This document shows, one piece after another, positions 15,362-23,929 of a stretch of DNA of 64,000 nucleotides. The DNA lies in contig QXXC01000020.1 of the NCBI GenBank assembly GCA_009911305.1, positions 16,147-80,146 of the forward strand, given 5' to 3'. Position 1 is the stretch's first letter. Each line of letters starts with the position of its first letter. Origin of the DNA: Clostridiaceae bacterium. Lineage in GTDB: Bacteria; Bacillota; Clostridia; Lachnospirales; Lachnospiraceae. The notes beneath the pieces were generated by a model. The model made no database searches and was not told the origin of the DNA. It was given only the letters and a program-made list of their open reading frames with translations. Made by a program: the position numbers and the translations under genes.

Positions 15362-17497
15362 TTACTGCGGATTCTTTAAGCGGAATCCTTTGACGAGCTC
15401 ATAGAGGCGTTTGGACAGCCCCAGAAGCTCTGTGCTTGTGCCGGCGCTTCCCTGGACGGACGCGGAGTTGGTCTGCATCGCATTGCTGATCAGATCAATA
15501 TGGTCAGTCAGGTGATCAAGCACCTTCTTCTGCTCCTGCGTAGCGCTGTTGATCTGATCTACAGAGCTGGAAACCACGTTTGCGCCCTCCACGACAAGCG
15601 AGAGAGATTTGGCTGTATTGTCCGCGATCTGGATGCCGCGCTCGACAGCCTGGTGGGAGGCGGTTATCAGTTCCTCCGTCTGCTGGACGGCGTCCGCGCT
15701 CTTGGCGGCTAAGTCGCGGATCTCCTTGGCCACAACAGCAAAGGTTTTTCCGGCTTCACCGGCCCTGGAGGCTTCCACAGAGGCGTTCAGGGAGAGGAGA
15801 TTCGTCTGATCCGCGATACCCTGGATGGTGCTCACGATCTTCTGGATCTCGGACGAGGACTGCCTGATATCCGACATCGCGCTGACTAAGCTGGTCATCT
15901 CGTGATTGCTGCTCACAATCTGTTCCTTCACATTCAGCACCGTTTCATTCGCCTTTTGCGCATTGTCGGCGTTTGCCGTCATATCCTTGGACAGACCGCC
16001 GATGGAGCTGGTCAGCTCTTCAATGGCCTGCGCCTCTGCCAGAACGCTTTTGGCGAGCCCGTGCGCGTCCACGGACATGCTTTCCGCTCTCTGGGCAACC
16101 GCGTCAGCCGAGTGGTTGATCTGGTGCAGGGTGTTATTCAGCGCGCATGAGATCTTCTCAATGGAGTCCTGAATGGGAATAAAATCGCCGATATATTTCT
16201 GTGTAATATTAATATCAAGGTTATTGTTCGCCATCTCTGAGAGCTGTATGGAGATGTCGTGGACGTAGTTGTTCATGGTTGTGCTGATGTGATTGAAGGT
16301 CTGCGCCAGACGTCCCAGCTCATCCTTGGAGTGCACATCAATATGAATATTTAAATCTCCTGATTCCAGCCTGACGGCTCCGTCCATGATGGTCTGGATC
16401 GGGGAGAGGTATTTTTTGATGATGTAGTAAACGATACACAGCATCAGGATTCCGAATACGATAATGGCCAGGGCAAGCTTGGCAATATCGCTGATAATGG
16501 GGCCGTAAAATTCCCCTTTATCGATGGAGAGATACAGCATCCACTGATTGCCGCTGCTCAGTGTCAGGGGAACGCTCACGGAAATTCCGCGGTTTTCGGT
16601 TGCGAAATTCGTAATATGATTCTCAATGACATACAGGCTGTTTGCATGCTCGGTCTGGGACATTCCGCGCAGGCGCTCCTGCGCCTCACACATAATCTGA
16701 TATCCGTTGTCTGAGGCCGGTTTTCCGACCGCGGACGGGTTGGCGCTGTCCACCAGAATCGTTGTGTCCTCTGCGAGCGCTACCATATGGGCAGATTCAT
16801 AACCTGTGCCGGCGAAACGCATGGACTGCATATCGTCCAGAGCCACGTCCATACCGGCCACGCCCATAAAATTCCCATTTACATCCCGGATGGGGGCAAT
16901 GACGCTGATCATCATGATCTCTTTGCCCATCAGCTCATATACATAGGGTTCCATCAGATAGGGCTCGCCGGTTGACTTGATCTGCTGGTAATACGCTTTC
17001 TCATAGGTGTCAAAAGCATCCTCATGCTTCTCATAGAGATAGCCGGAGCCCTCCGGATCCGGGTAAGCGATCGCCTCATAGGCAATATCCCTTTTATGTA
17101 CGCTGTACGGCTCGCCGTTGGCGTCCGCAACCGTATTTTGCTCAAAATAGGCGAATACGGTAGTAAAATTTTTATTTCCCTCTAAAATACCGACCAGGGC
17201 GTTATCAATCGCATCGCGCTGCTCCTTTGGATCCAGGGCTGAAATATTGCGCAGAGAATCCGCAAACGCGGTGGCCTTCGCATAGGAAGCTTCAACATTA
17301 TTTGCAATTAAAAAGGAGTTTTCGTAAGCGACGGATACCAGCTTCTCGTTTGTAATCTGAAGCTGGGAGCGGGCGGACAGCGAGCTGGATACCGCAATTG
17401 TTACGAGAAAGATCGCTCCAATCATGAGAGCAATTTTTGAAATGATTTTGGTGCTGAGACTTGTGCCGGAGGCTTTGAATTTGGATTGACTTGGCAT
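15362..17497 (-). CDS. Methyl-accepting chemotaxis protein with extracellular Cache domain
   Basis: 711 residues: an N-terminal membrane segment (about 20-42), a double-Cache-type ligand domain (about 45-330, with MISVIAPIRDVNGNFMGVAGMDVALD), a second membrane segment (about 335-360), HAMP (about 360-415), a spacer helix, and a signalling domain with the conserved tip IADQTNLLSLNASVEASRAGE followed by KEIRDLAAKSADA. It senses a small ligand outside and controls CheA. Double Cache domains often bind amino acids, which would suit the amino-acid dehydrogenase and GltS symporter genes that start from the same intergenic region. AAAGGA lies before the ATG. Confidence 0.92.
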   Translation of the reverse strand: MPSQSKFKASGTSLSTKIISKIALMIGAIFLVTIAVSSSLSARSQLQITNEKLVSVAYENSFLIANNVEASYAKATAFADSLRNISALDPKEQRDAIDNALVGILEGNKNFTTVFAYFEQNTVADANGEPYSVHKRDIAYEAIAYPDPEGSGYLYEKHEDAFDTYEKAYYQQIKSTGEPYLMEPYVYELMGKEIMMISVIAPIRDVNGNFMGVAGMDVALDDMQSMRFAGTGYESAHMVALAEDTTILVDSANPSAVGKPASDNGYQIMCEAQERLRGMSQTEHANSLYVIENHITNFATENRGISVSVPLTLSSGNQWMLYLSIDKGEFYGPIISDIAKLALAIIVFGILMLCIVYYIIKKYLSPIQTIMDGAVRLESGDLNIHIDVHSKDELGRLAQTFNHISTTMNNYVHDISIQLSEMANNNLDINITQKYIGDFIPIQDSIEKISCALNNTLHQINHSADAVAQRAESMSVDAHGLAKSVLAEAQAIEELTSSIGGLSKDMTANADNAQKANETVLNVKEQIVSSNHEMTSLVSAMSDIRQSSSEIQKIVSTIQGIADQTNLLSLNASVEASRAGEAGKTFAVVAKEIRDLAAKSADAVQQTEELITASHQAVERGIQIADNTAKSLSLVVEGANVVSSSVDQINSATQEQKKVLDHLTDHIDLISNAMQTNSASVQGSAGTSTELLGLSKRLYELVKGFRLKNPQ

Positions 17498-17654
17498 GGC
17501 CGTTTTTTTCCTTTCATAAGATTTTATAATGCGATCGTGGCTGCATTTTGCCAGAGAAAAATCATTGCTACATTATAATAGCAAAAAAACAAATTTTTAA
17601 CAGCTTTTGAAATTATTTTTAACAAGATTTTAACGCCTGTTTATGGGCAGTAAT

Positions 17655-17691
17655 GCTCAAATATGAGCGTTAAATAAGCTCAAAAATGGGC
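17655..17691 (+). promoter_or_regulatory. Tandem upstream activator sites for a sigma-54 activator (predicted)
   Basis: GCTCAAATATGAGC (17655-17668) and GCTCAAAAATGGGC (17678-17691) are two near-palindromic 14-mers spaced 23 bases centre to centre, about two helical turns. They end about 40 bases before the sigma-54 promoter. The likely activator is encoded at 20544. Confidence 0.55.
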
Positions 17692-17730
17692 GTTTTTAAG
17701 AAAAACCCTGAATGTTCCAACCATTCAAAA

Positions 17731-17747
17731 TTGGCATGGATTTTGCT
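17731..17747 (+). promoter_or_regulatory. Sigma-54 (-24/-12) promoter
   Basis: TTGGCATGGATTTTGCT has the invariant GG at 17733-17734 and GC at 17745-17746 with exactly 10 bases between, close to the TGGCAC-N5-TTGC consensus. It precedes the dehydrogenase gene by about 65 bases. Confidence 0.8.
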
Positions 17748-17810
17748 TAATATAAGTGTATCAAACGAAAAGGGTCCTCAGGGACAGAAAAAAGAATGGA
17801 GGAAATGAAG

Positions 17811-18974
17811 ATGAAGTTTGGAGTTCTGAAAGACATTAAGCAGGGAGAGTACCGCGTGATTGCCACGCCGGCGGAGGTGAACATGATCGCACGGGACGGC
17901 CACGAGGTCTATGTGCAGAAGGGCGCCGGAGCCGGGTCCGGGTTTACGGACGAGGCGTACGCGGCGGAGGGAGCGAAGCTTGTGGATACCATGGAGGAGA
18001 TCTATGCAGCCTGTGATTTTGTCGCAAAAGTAAAAGAGATTGAGCCCTGCGAATTTGGGCTGCTGCGGGAGAATCAGATGATCTTTACCTGTATCCACCC
18101 GGCCGCGCACCCGGAGGAGGTCCAGGCGCTTCTGGACAGCAAGTGCATCGCATTCACCGCAGAGGATTCCCACCGCTACGGCTCGCCCAACTGTGAGGCG
18201 GCGGGAAAGGCCGGAGCCCTCTTTGGACTGGAGTCTCTCTTATCGATCAACGGGGGAAAGGGTAAATTCGTAAACGGCCTGGGCGGCGCGCCGGGCATTA
18301 AGGTCCTTGTTTTAGGCGGAGGCGTAGTAGGAAGGGCGGCGGCCTCTGTGCTTCACGCCCTTGGCGCATGGGTGACGGTCATGGATATCAACATCGGGAC
18401 CCTGCGGGATATCGGCAGGCAGTTTAACGAGGAGGTCAACACCATGATTTCCAACCGCTATAATATTGCGAAGCTGCTTCCGGAGATCGATGTGGTGTAT
18501 AACTGCGTGAAGTGGCCGAAGAATGCGTCTGAGTACATGATTGACCGCGAGATGGTGCGCTCCATGGAGCCGGGCTCTGTCATTGTGGATATCAGCAATG
18601 ACTACGGCGCGATTGAGACTTTCCATGAGACGACGCACGAGAATCCGCGCTATGTGGAAGAAGGGGTGGTCCACTACTGTGTGAGCAATATCCCGGGCGC
18701 GATTTCCCAGTCCACCTCCATCGCCTATGCGGCCTCCGTACTTCCGCATTTCAGAAGCATCATGAACAGCGGGATCGAGGCGGCCTGCGCAAAGGACGGC
18801 TATTTAAGGAGAAGCCTGACCGCCTACAAGGGCTATTTAACACATGAGGAGACCAGCGGAATCCAGAAGCGTCCGTGGATCCGCCCGGAGGATATCTTAA
18901 AGATTGCGGATCAGAATCTGGATCCGGCCCCGGCGGCGACGGGAACCAGATCCGATTTGTTTATTAAGCTGTAA
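17811..18974 (+). CDS. Alanine dehydrogenase-like NAD(P)-dependent amino-acid dehydrogenase
   Basis: 387 residues. The N-terminal catalytic domain has GEYRVIATPAEV (substrate Arg), VAKVKEIEP (substrate Lys) and FTCIHPAAHPEE (catalytic His), all as in Ald. The NAD domain shows VLVLGGGVVGRAAA with an acidic residue after the next strand (VMDIN). The usual VLIPGAKAPKL of Ald is replaced by NCVKWPKNASEYM, and NMPGAVPRTST by SNIPGAISQSTS, so the substrate may not be alanine. The reaction would be oxidative deamination or reductive carboxyalkyl-amine formation. GGAGG lies 8 bases before the ATG at 17811; earlier in-frame ATGs overlap the SD. It is driven by the sigma-54 promoter and lies upstream of gltS. 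Confidence 0.75.
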   Translation: MKFGVLKDIKQGEYRVIATPAEVNMIARDGHEVYVQKGAGAGSGFTDEAYAAEGAKLVDTMEEIYAACDFVAKVKEIEPCEFGLLRENQMIFTCIHPAAHPEEVQALLDSKCIAFTAEDSHRYGSPNCEAAGKAGALFGLESLLSINGGKGKFVNGLGGAPGIKVLVLGGGVVGRAAASVLHALGAWVTVMDINIGTLRDIGRQFNEEVNTMISNRYNIAKLLPEIDVVYNCVKWPKNASEYMIDREMVRSMEPGSVIVDISNDYGAIETFHETTHENPRYVEEGVVHYCVSNIPGAISQSTSIAYAASVLPHFRSIMNSGIEAACAKDGYLRRSLTAYKGYLTHEETSGIQKRPWIRPEDILKIADQNLDPAPAATGTRSDLFIKL

Positions 18975-18988
18975 ATAATGAAGAAGAC

Positions 18989-19030
18989 AGCGGCAGGGCA
19001 CATCCGGATGTCATCGGCGTCCCTGCCGCT
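18989..19030 (+). other. Intercistronic hairpin between dehydrogenase and symporter genes
   Basis: AGCGGCAGGG and CCCTGCCGCT form a perfect 10-bp stem around 22 bases that include CATCCGGATG. No T-run follows on the plus strand, so it looks more like an mRNA-processing or stabilising stem than a terminator. Confidence 0.5.
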
Positions 19031-19088
19031 AAAATATAACAGGGGAACCGTTTCAGTCATCTGAGGCGTTATACAACAGGAGGGTTAT

Positions 19089-20453
19089 ATGAGTGTTAAT
19101 GATTTTCTGCTTGATTTTGCAATCGCGTCCCTGTTCATCATGGCAGGGCAGCTTATCCGGGCAAAGGTGAAGCTGGTACAGAAGTTTTTCGTGCCGGCAA
19201 GCATGATAGCGGGCTTTATCGCCCTGGCGCTGGGGAGCCAGGGGCTTCATGTCCTGCCGTTTTCGGAGTCAATCGGCTCCTATGCGGGCGCGCTGATTAT
19301 TCTTATCTTTGCGTCTGTGGGCATCAACGGTTTTTCCTTTAATAAAGCCGATTTTAAGGCGGAGGTGGACCGGATTGGCTCGTATTTTTCTTATAAGGTG
19401 CTGGCGCAGACCATCCAGTTCTGCTTAGCGCCGCTGTTCGGGATTCTGGTGATTTCCAGGCTGTTTCCGAACATTAACTATGGCTTTGGCCTCTGTCTGG
19501 CAGCAGGCTTTTCCGGCGGTCACGGGACGGCGGCCGCGGTGGGATCCACCTTTGCAAGACTCGGGGATCCGGATGCGATGGATATTGCCATGACCTGTGC
19601 GACGGTGGGGATCCTGTCCGGCATTTTCGGCGGACTCTTCTTTATCAAGATGGGTACCAAACGGGGCTGGACGAAGTACATTAAGAGCTTTCAGTATATT
19701 TCCGGCGATCTGAAGACCGGCCTGGTTCCAAACGAAGACCGGAAATCCATGGGACAGGAAACGGTTTCGTCCATGGTTCTGGATCCGCTGGCCTGGCATC
19801 TCGCGATTCTGCTGGTCGCCTCCGGGGCGGGGCTTTTGCTCTACCGGTGGATCTTTAACGCAACCGGCCTGGATCTGCCGACGTATCTTCTGGCCTTTCT
19901 GGTTGCCATTGTCATGTTTCTGGTATTTAAAAAGGTGGGAGTGGGAAACTATATAGATGAAAATGTGATCAGCCGCATCTCCGGGACTGCTACGGATTAT
20001 CTGGTATTCTTTGGGATTGCTTCCATCAAGATCTCGGTGATCGTCAAATATGCGGTTCCGCTGGCCCTGCTTTTGCTGGCCGGAATCACGATCGTTGTGC
20101 TCACGCTGATGTTCTTTGGGCGCGCCATGAATAAAGGAAGCTGGTTTGAGCGCTCCATCTTTGTGTTCGGCTACTCGACAGGCGTGTTTGCCATTGGATT
20201 TATCCTGCTTCGCATCGTGGATCCGGAGAATCTGTCCAAGACCTTGAACGATACGGCCTTTGCCGCGCCGTTTACGACGCCGATCGAGATGTTTGCCTGG
20301 TCCATGGGTCCCATGATGCTTTTGAACGGGAACCACTGGAAATTTGTCGGGATTTACCTGGCAATCACGGCCGCCTGCGTGATTGTGAATATGACGCTGA
20401 AATGGTGGTGGCTGAAAGAACCCCTGGATCGGCCGGCAGAGGGGTGTGATTAG
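19089..20453 (+). CDS. gltS: Sodium/glutamate symporter, GltS family
   Basis: 454 residues with about 11-12 membrane segments and the ESS-family signature GFSGGHGTAAAVGSTF at about 140-155, plus GQLIRAKVKLVQKFFVPAS near the N-terminus. GltS proteins import L-glutamate with Na+. Here the neighbours are an Ald-like dehydrogenase and a sigma-54 activator, so the imported amino acid is probably the substrate of that enzyme. Start ATG behind CAGGAGGGTTAT. No promoter of its own is obvious, only an intercistronic hairpin, so it is probably transcribed from the sigma-54 promoter. Confidence 0.88.
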   Translation: MSVNDFLLDFAIASLFIMAGQLIRAKVKLVQKFFVPASMIAGFIALALGSQGLHVLPFSESIGSYAGALIILIFASVGINGFSFNKADFKAEVDRIGSYFSYKVLAQTIQFCLAPLFGILVISRLFPNINYGFGLCLAAGFSGGHGTAAAVGSTFARLGDPDAMDIAMTCATVGILSGIFGGLFFIKMGTKRGWTKYIKSFQYISGDLKTGLVPNEDRKSMGQETVSSMVLDPLAWHLAILLVASGAGLLLYRWIFNATGLDLPTYLLAFLVAIVMFLVFKKVGVGNYIDENVISRISGTATDYLVFFGIASIKISVIVKYAVPLALLLLAGITIVVLTLMFFGRAMNKGSWFERSIFVFGYSTGVFAIGFILLRIVDPENLSKTLNDTAFAAPFTTPIEMFAWSMGPMMLLNGNHWKFVGIYLAITAACVIVNMTLKWWWLKEPLDRPAEGCD

Positions 20454-20470
20454 CAGACTGCTTTGTACGC

Positions 20471-20499
20471 TTGAGTTTGCTCCTGTTTTCTGCTACTAT
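20471..20499 (+). promoter_or_regulatory. Candidate promoter of the sigma-54 activator gene
   Basis: TTGAGT, 17 bases, TACTAT, 45 bases before the start codon. Confidence 0.5.
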
Positions 20500-20543
20500 T
20501 TAAAAAAATATAGGGCAGTTAAAGAAAGGGAACGTGAGCGCGT

Positions 20544-21974
20544 ATGGAGTTATTAAAGAAGCTGTTCCATGGGAAGGGCTATATTGACGGGATTACGATT
20601 ATTAACCTGGAAGGCGAGATCCTGTTTACGGCAAAGCTGAACGGGAAGCTTTCCAATGAAGAAAACGCATGCCAGCTTGTGGGAAAACGGTTTCTGGATG
20701 TCTATGATAATCTGGATTCGGAGAGCAGCACGATGCTGAGAGCAATGGAGTTTGGCATGCCGTTTTATATGGAGAATCAGGTTCTTGAACCAAAAGGCAG
20801 GGAGGGGATCCGGATCACTTCTCTGTCGCTTCCCATTAAAAGCAGGGGACGGATTGTGGGCGCGATCGATCTGTCCATGGAGGTGGGGCCGGAGGAGGCT
20901 TCGGATGCGCCGGACTGCATCGATTTAAAGGCTCTGGCATTTCCGCTCGACGGCACAAAGAGGCTGGCGGAACAGAATGCGGCGGTTTTTACGGAACGCG
21001 ATATTATCGCAGTGGATGAGAAGATGCGGCAGGCCAGGGACTATATCAGGGTGGTGGCAGCCTGCGATCTTCCTGTTATGATTTGCGGGGAGACGGGAAC
21101 CGGCAAGGAGGTGTTCGCCCAGTCTATCCACAATGCCAGCAGCAGGAGCGGCAAGCCATTTATCGCCCAGAATTGTGCGGCGCTTCCGGAAACTCTTCTG
21201 GAGAGTATTTTGTTCGGAACATCGAAGGGAGCTTTTACGGGCGCTGTGGAGAACAAGGGGCTGTTTGAGCTGGCGGACGGCGGGACGCTGTTTCTGGATG
21301 AGATCAACTCCATGCCACTGTCCCTGCAGCCCAAGCTGTTGCGGGTCCTCCAGGACGGGAGCTTCAGAAGCCTGGGCTCCAGAGTGATGAAGCATGTCAA
21401 CGTGAAGCTGATCGCAGCCATGAACGCGGAACCGGTGAAGGCCATGCAGGAGGGCCAGCTCAGGCGGGATATCTATTACCGCCTGAGCATGATGTCCATT
21501 ACCATACCGCCGCTTCGCGAGAGAAAAAAGGATATACCGCACTTTATCAAGTTTTATATCGGCAAGCATAACACGACCTTTCACAAGAGGGTGCAGTATG
21601 TGTCAAGAGAGCTGATCGCCCGTCTGGAGGAATATGACTGGCCCGGAAATGTGCGCGAGCTGGAGCATGTCATTGTGTATGGGATGAGCGTGGTTGATGA
21701 CGACAGAAATGTGCTCAGATTCGAGGATGTGGAGGCGAAATTTGCGGAGTGCCACCGCGCGGCAGAGAAGCCGGCGTACAGCGGGATAAAGGGCGGCGCG
21801 CCGTGCGCTTCCCTTAAAGATGCAGTGGAGGCGTATGAGAGGGGCATCATTGCCAGAACGCTCGGGGAGACAGGAGGAAATCTTTCAAAGGCTGCAAAGC
21901 TGCTGGACGTACCCAGGCAGACGCTGCAGAGAAAGGCCGCGCGGCACGGACTGCTGCAGGAAGGAAAGGCATAA
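20544..21974 (+). CDS. Sigma-54-dependent transcriptional activator (PAS/AAA+/Fis-type HTH)
   Basis: 476 residues. The N-terminal 120 residues resemble a PAS sensor (GITIINLEGEILF ... SLPIKSRGRIVGAIDL). The AAA+ domain carries Walker A GETGTGKE (182-189), the sigma-54 contact loop GAFTGA (229-234), Walker B GTLFLDEINSM and the arginine-finger region RRDIYYRL. A Fis-type helix-turn-helix ends the protein (GGNLSKAAKLLDVPRQTLQRK). It binds upstream sites and remodels sigma-54 polymerase. The tandem sites and -24/-12 promoter at 17.65-17.75 kb are its likely target, giving control of the dehydrogenase-gltS unit. YitT follows 4 bases after the stop. Confidence 0.92.
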   Translation: MELLKKLFHGKGYIDGITIINLEGEILFTAKLNGKLSNEENACQLVGKRFLDVYDNLDSESSTMLRAMEFGMPFYMENQVLEPKGREGIRITSLSLPIKSRGRIVGAIDLSMEVGPEEASDAPDCIDLKALAFPLDGTKRLAEQNAAVFTERDIIAVDEKMRQARDYIRVVAACDLPVMICGETGTGKEVFAQSIHNASSRSGKPFIAQNCAALPETLLESILFGTSKGAFTGAVENKGLFELADGGTLFLDEINSMPLSLQPKLLRVLQDGSFRSLGSRVMKHVNVKLIAAMNAEPVKAMQEGQLRRDIYYRLSMMSITIPPLRERKKDIPHFIKFYIGKHNTTFHKRVQYVSRELIARLEEYDWPGNVRELEHVIVYGMSVVDDDRNVLRFEDVEAKFAECHRAAEKPAYSGIKGGAPCASLKDAVEAYERGIIARTLGETGGNLSKAAKLLDVPRQTLQRKAARHGLLQEGKA

Positions 21975-21977
21975 GGA

Positions 21978-22844
21978 ATGAATGGAATGATCAATAAAAA
22001 TGCAATTAAGGACATGCTGTATCTGCTGGCCGGAGCGGTCATCTACAGTATCGGCACACACAGCTTCATAGAGCCGGCCAATATTGCGCCGGGCGGCGCA
22101 GTGGGAATTGCGCTGATGGGAAATTATGTGACAGAGCTTCCGGTGGGGCGTCTTACGCTGGCCGTGAATCTGCCGCTCCTTCTGCTGGCCTGGTTTCACC
22201 TGAGCAGGAAATTTACGATCCGCACAGCCCTGGCCTGCGGCGTGTGTTCGCTGATCCTGGATTTTGTCATCGCCCCGATCTGCCCGATCTATGGGGGAGA
22301 TCGTCTGATGTGCAGCCTGTACGGCGGCATTTTGGTGGGAGTGGGCATGGCGCTTATCTTCCTGTCCGGTTCCACCACGGGGGGCAGCGATGTGGTGGGC
22401 TATCTGATGCAGAAAAAATACCCCCATGTATCCATCGGCCGCGCTCTGCTTCTGATTGACGGGCTGATACTTTCCACGTCTGTGTTTGTATTTAAAAATG
22501 TGGATGCCGCCCTCTTTGGCCTGATCTCGCTGTATGTGCAGACCAAGGTAATTGATATGATGATTTACGGAAACGATGCGGGCAGCAAGGTTTCTATCAT
22601 TACGCGCTTTCCGCAGGAGATCGGGAACCGCATCATACGCGAGCTTGACCGGACCGCTACGATCATTCCCTGCCGCGGCGCCTTCAGCGGGCAGGACTCC
22701 ACGATCGTGCTCTGCACCGTGAGAAAATCGGAATTCAGCATCCTCAAGCGTATCATCGCCGAGACGGATGAAAATGCGTTTGTGATGGTCACAGAGACGA
22801 GCGAGGTGTTCGGCCTGGGCTTTAAGGACGTGGTGGAACCGTGA
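21978..22844 (+). CDS. YitT family membrane protein (with C-terminal DUF2179)
   Basis: 288 residues: five to six membrane segments in the first 190 residues with the family motifs GGAVGIALM and SGSTTGGSDVVGYLM, then a soluble C-terminal domain of about 80 residues (SIITRFPQEIGNRIIRELDRTATIIP ... VVEP) of the DUF2179 type. Such proteins are widespread in Firmicutes; some act in transport but no general substrate is agreed. It starts 4 bases after the sigma-54 activator stop, so translation is probably coupled. Confidence 0.85.
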   Translation: MNGMINKNAIKDMLYLLAGAVIYSIGTHSFIEPANIAPGGAVGIALMGNYVTELPVGRLTLAVNLPLLLLAWFHLSRKFTIRTALACGVCSLILDFVIAPICPIYGGDRLMCSLYGGILVGVGMALIFLSGSTTGGSDVVGYLMQKKYPHVSIGRALLLIDGLILSTSVFVFKNVDAALFGLISLYVQTKVIDMMIYGNDAGSKVSIITRFPQEIGNRIIRELDRTATIIPCRGAFSGQDSTIVLCTVRKSEFSILKRIIAETDENAFVMVTETSEVFGLGFKDVVEP

Positions 22845-22940
22845 GGACTGCATAAACCGCGCAGCGCAGGTTTTGGCATTCCGGCCTTAAATGGGAATAT
22901 ATATTTTATAACGGAAGGAAATCCCATATGAGGTTTGTCT

Positions 22941-23660
22941 ATGAAGCGGATAGCGCGGCGAATTATGAAACGAGTGACAGTAGAGGCAGCGGCCGGACTG
23001 GCGCTGACAGGGATGCTGTTTATGACAGCCCGGTACGCCGGGCTTGCGGTGTCGGGAAGCAGTGTACACATCGGAAAGGAGCGGCCGGTGGTGGTTCTGG
23101 ACAGCGGGCATGGAGGCAATGACCCGGGAAAAGTGGGGGTGGATAAAAGCCTGGAAAAGGATATCAACCTGGCTATTACGCTGAAGCTGAAAGAGTATCT
23201 GGAGCAGTCCGACGTGGAGGTGGTTCTCACCAGGGAGGACGACAGGGGACTCTATACGGAACGGGATCGCAGCAAGAAGGCCGCGGACATGAAAAAGCGG
23301 TGCCAGCTCATTGAAGCCGCTAAGCCGGAGATTGTGGTCAGCATCCATCAGAACAGTTACCATGAGGAGTCGGTATCCGGCGGCCAGGTCTTCTATTATA
23401 AGGGTTCGGAAAAAGGGAAACGGCTGGCGGAACTGATCCAGGGGCGCTTTGACTATGTCCTTGGAAAGGAGAACCGGAGGCAGGTGAAGGCGAATGACAA
23501 TTATTACCTGCTGCTGCATGTGAAATGCCCGATTGTGATTGTGGAGTGCGGATTCTTAAGCAACTGGAAGGAGGCCAAAATGCTTAATTCGCCGGAATAT
23601 CAGGATCGTCTGGCGTGGACGATACATATGGGGATTATGGAGTATCTGAACAGCAGGTAA
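22941..23660 (+). CDS. N-acetylmuramoyl-L-alanine amidase (Amidase_3)
   Basis: 239 residues: an N-terminal hydrophobic anchor (about 15-38), then an Amidase_3 zinc domain with VVVLDSGHGGNDPGKVG (first His ligand), the metal-binding Glu in the KSLEKDINL helix, VVSIHQNSYHEESVSGG (second His) and the catalytic Glu in VIVECGFLSN. It cleaves the amide between muramic acid and the stem peptide outside the membrane. Size and single-domain layout resemble CwlD, the spore cortex amidase, but no sporulation context is visible. The ATG at 22941 is preferred over an upstream TTG because GAGG lies 7 bases ahead. A long terminator hairpin follows. Confidence 0.88.
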   Translation: MKRIARRIMKRVTVEAAAGLALTGMLFMTARYAGLAVSGSSVHIGKERPVVVLDSGHGGNDPGKVGVDKSLEKDINLAITLKLKEYLEQSDVEVVLTREDDRGLYTERDRSKKAADMKKRCQLIEAAKPEIVVSIHQNSYHEESVSGGQVFYYKGSEKGKRLAELIQGRFDYVLGKENRRQVKANDNYYLLLHVKCPIVIVECGFLSNWKEAKMLNSPEYQDRLAWTIHMGIMEYLNSR

Positions 23661-23743
23661 AGGAAGGTTTGGAGGTGCGCTCTGGAAAGCCCGCCGGTAG
23701 CATACCGGATACCGGGAAGAAAGGCGCGGGAAATGATTGATAC

Positions 23744-23796
23744 AACAGGGAAGGAACGAACGCTTAGCCACAGCGTTCGTTCCTTCCCTGTTTTTG
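23744..23796 (+). terminator. Strong Rho-independent terminator after the amidase gene
   Basis: A perfect 21-bp stem (23744-23764 with 23772-23792) around a 7-base loop, ending in TTTTT. Confidence 0.93.
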
Positions 23797-23843
23797 CGCG
23801 GATTACAGGAATTTTTGATATGAGGAAGTAATGAAAAAACAAA

Positions 23844-23872
23844 TTGACATCGGTTTTATTTTTGATTATAAT
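23844..23872 (+). promoter_or_regulatory. Full-consensus sigma-A promoter of the aminotransferase operon
   Basis: TTGACA, exactly 17 bases, TATAAT: a perfect match. A palindromic operator begins 8 bases after the -10. Confidence 0.9.
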
Positions 23873-23880
23873 ATGGGTAT

Positions 23881-23895
23881 ATTGGTAATACCAAT
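23881..23895 (+). promoter_or_regulatory. Operator for a FadR-type GntR regulator (predicted)
   Basis: ATTGGTAATACCAAT has perfect 7-bp arms around one A and contains TGGTNNNACCA, the pattern of FadR-subfamily operators. It covers the transcription start, and a related half site (TACCATAATACC) follows. The candidate repressor is encoded at 27290. Confidence 0.65.
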
Positions 23896-23929
23896 TTACC
23901 ATAATACCAAAAGATGGGGAGGTAAAACA

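Noticed and set aside
18989..19030. Hairpin after the dehydrogenase as a terminator
   Set aside because: No T-run follows, and gltS downstream has no evident promoter of its own; more likely an intercistronic stem.
19425..20336. 303-codon open frame on the minus strand inside gltS
   Set aside because: Its product is rich in His, Arg, Gln and Pro without hydrophobic core, no ribosome binding site is evident, and it is fully antisense to a motif-complete symporter; the G+C-rich codon bias of gltS explains the open frame.
21885..22853. 322-codon minus-strand frame across the YitT gene
   Set aside because: Low-complexity His/Gln/Arg product, antisense to a well-supported membrane protein; treated as a shadow.
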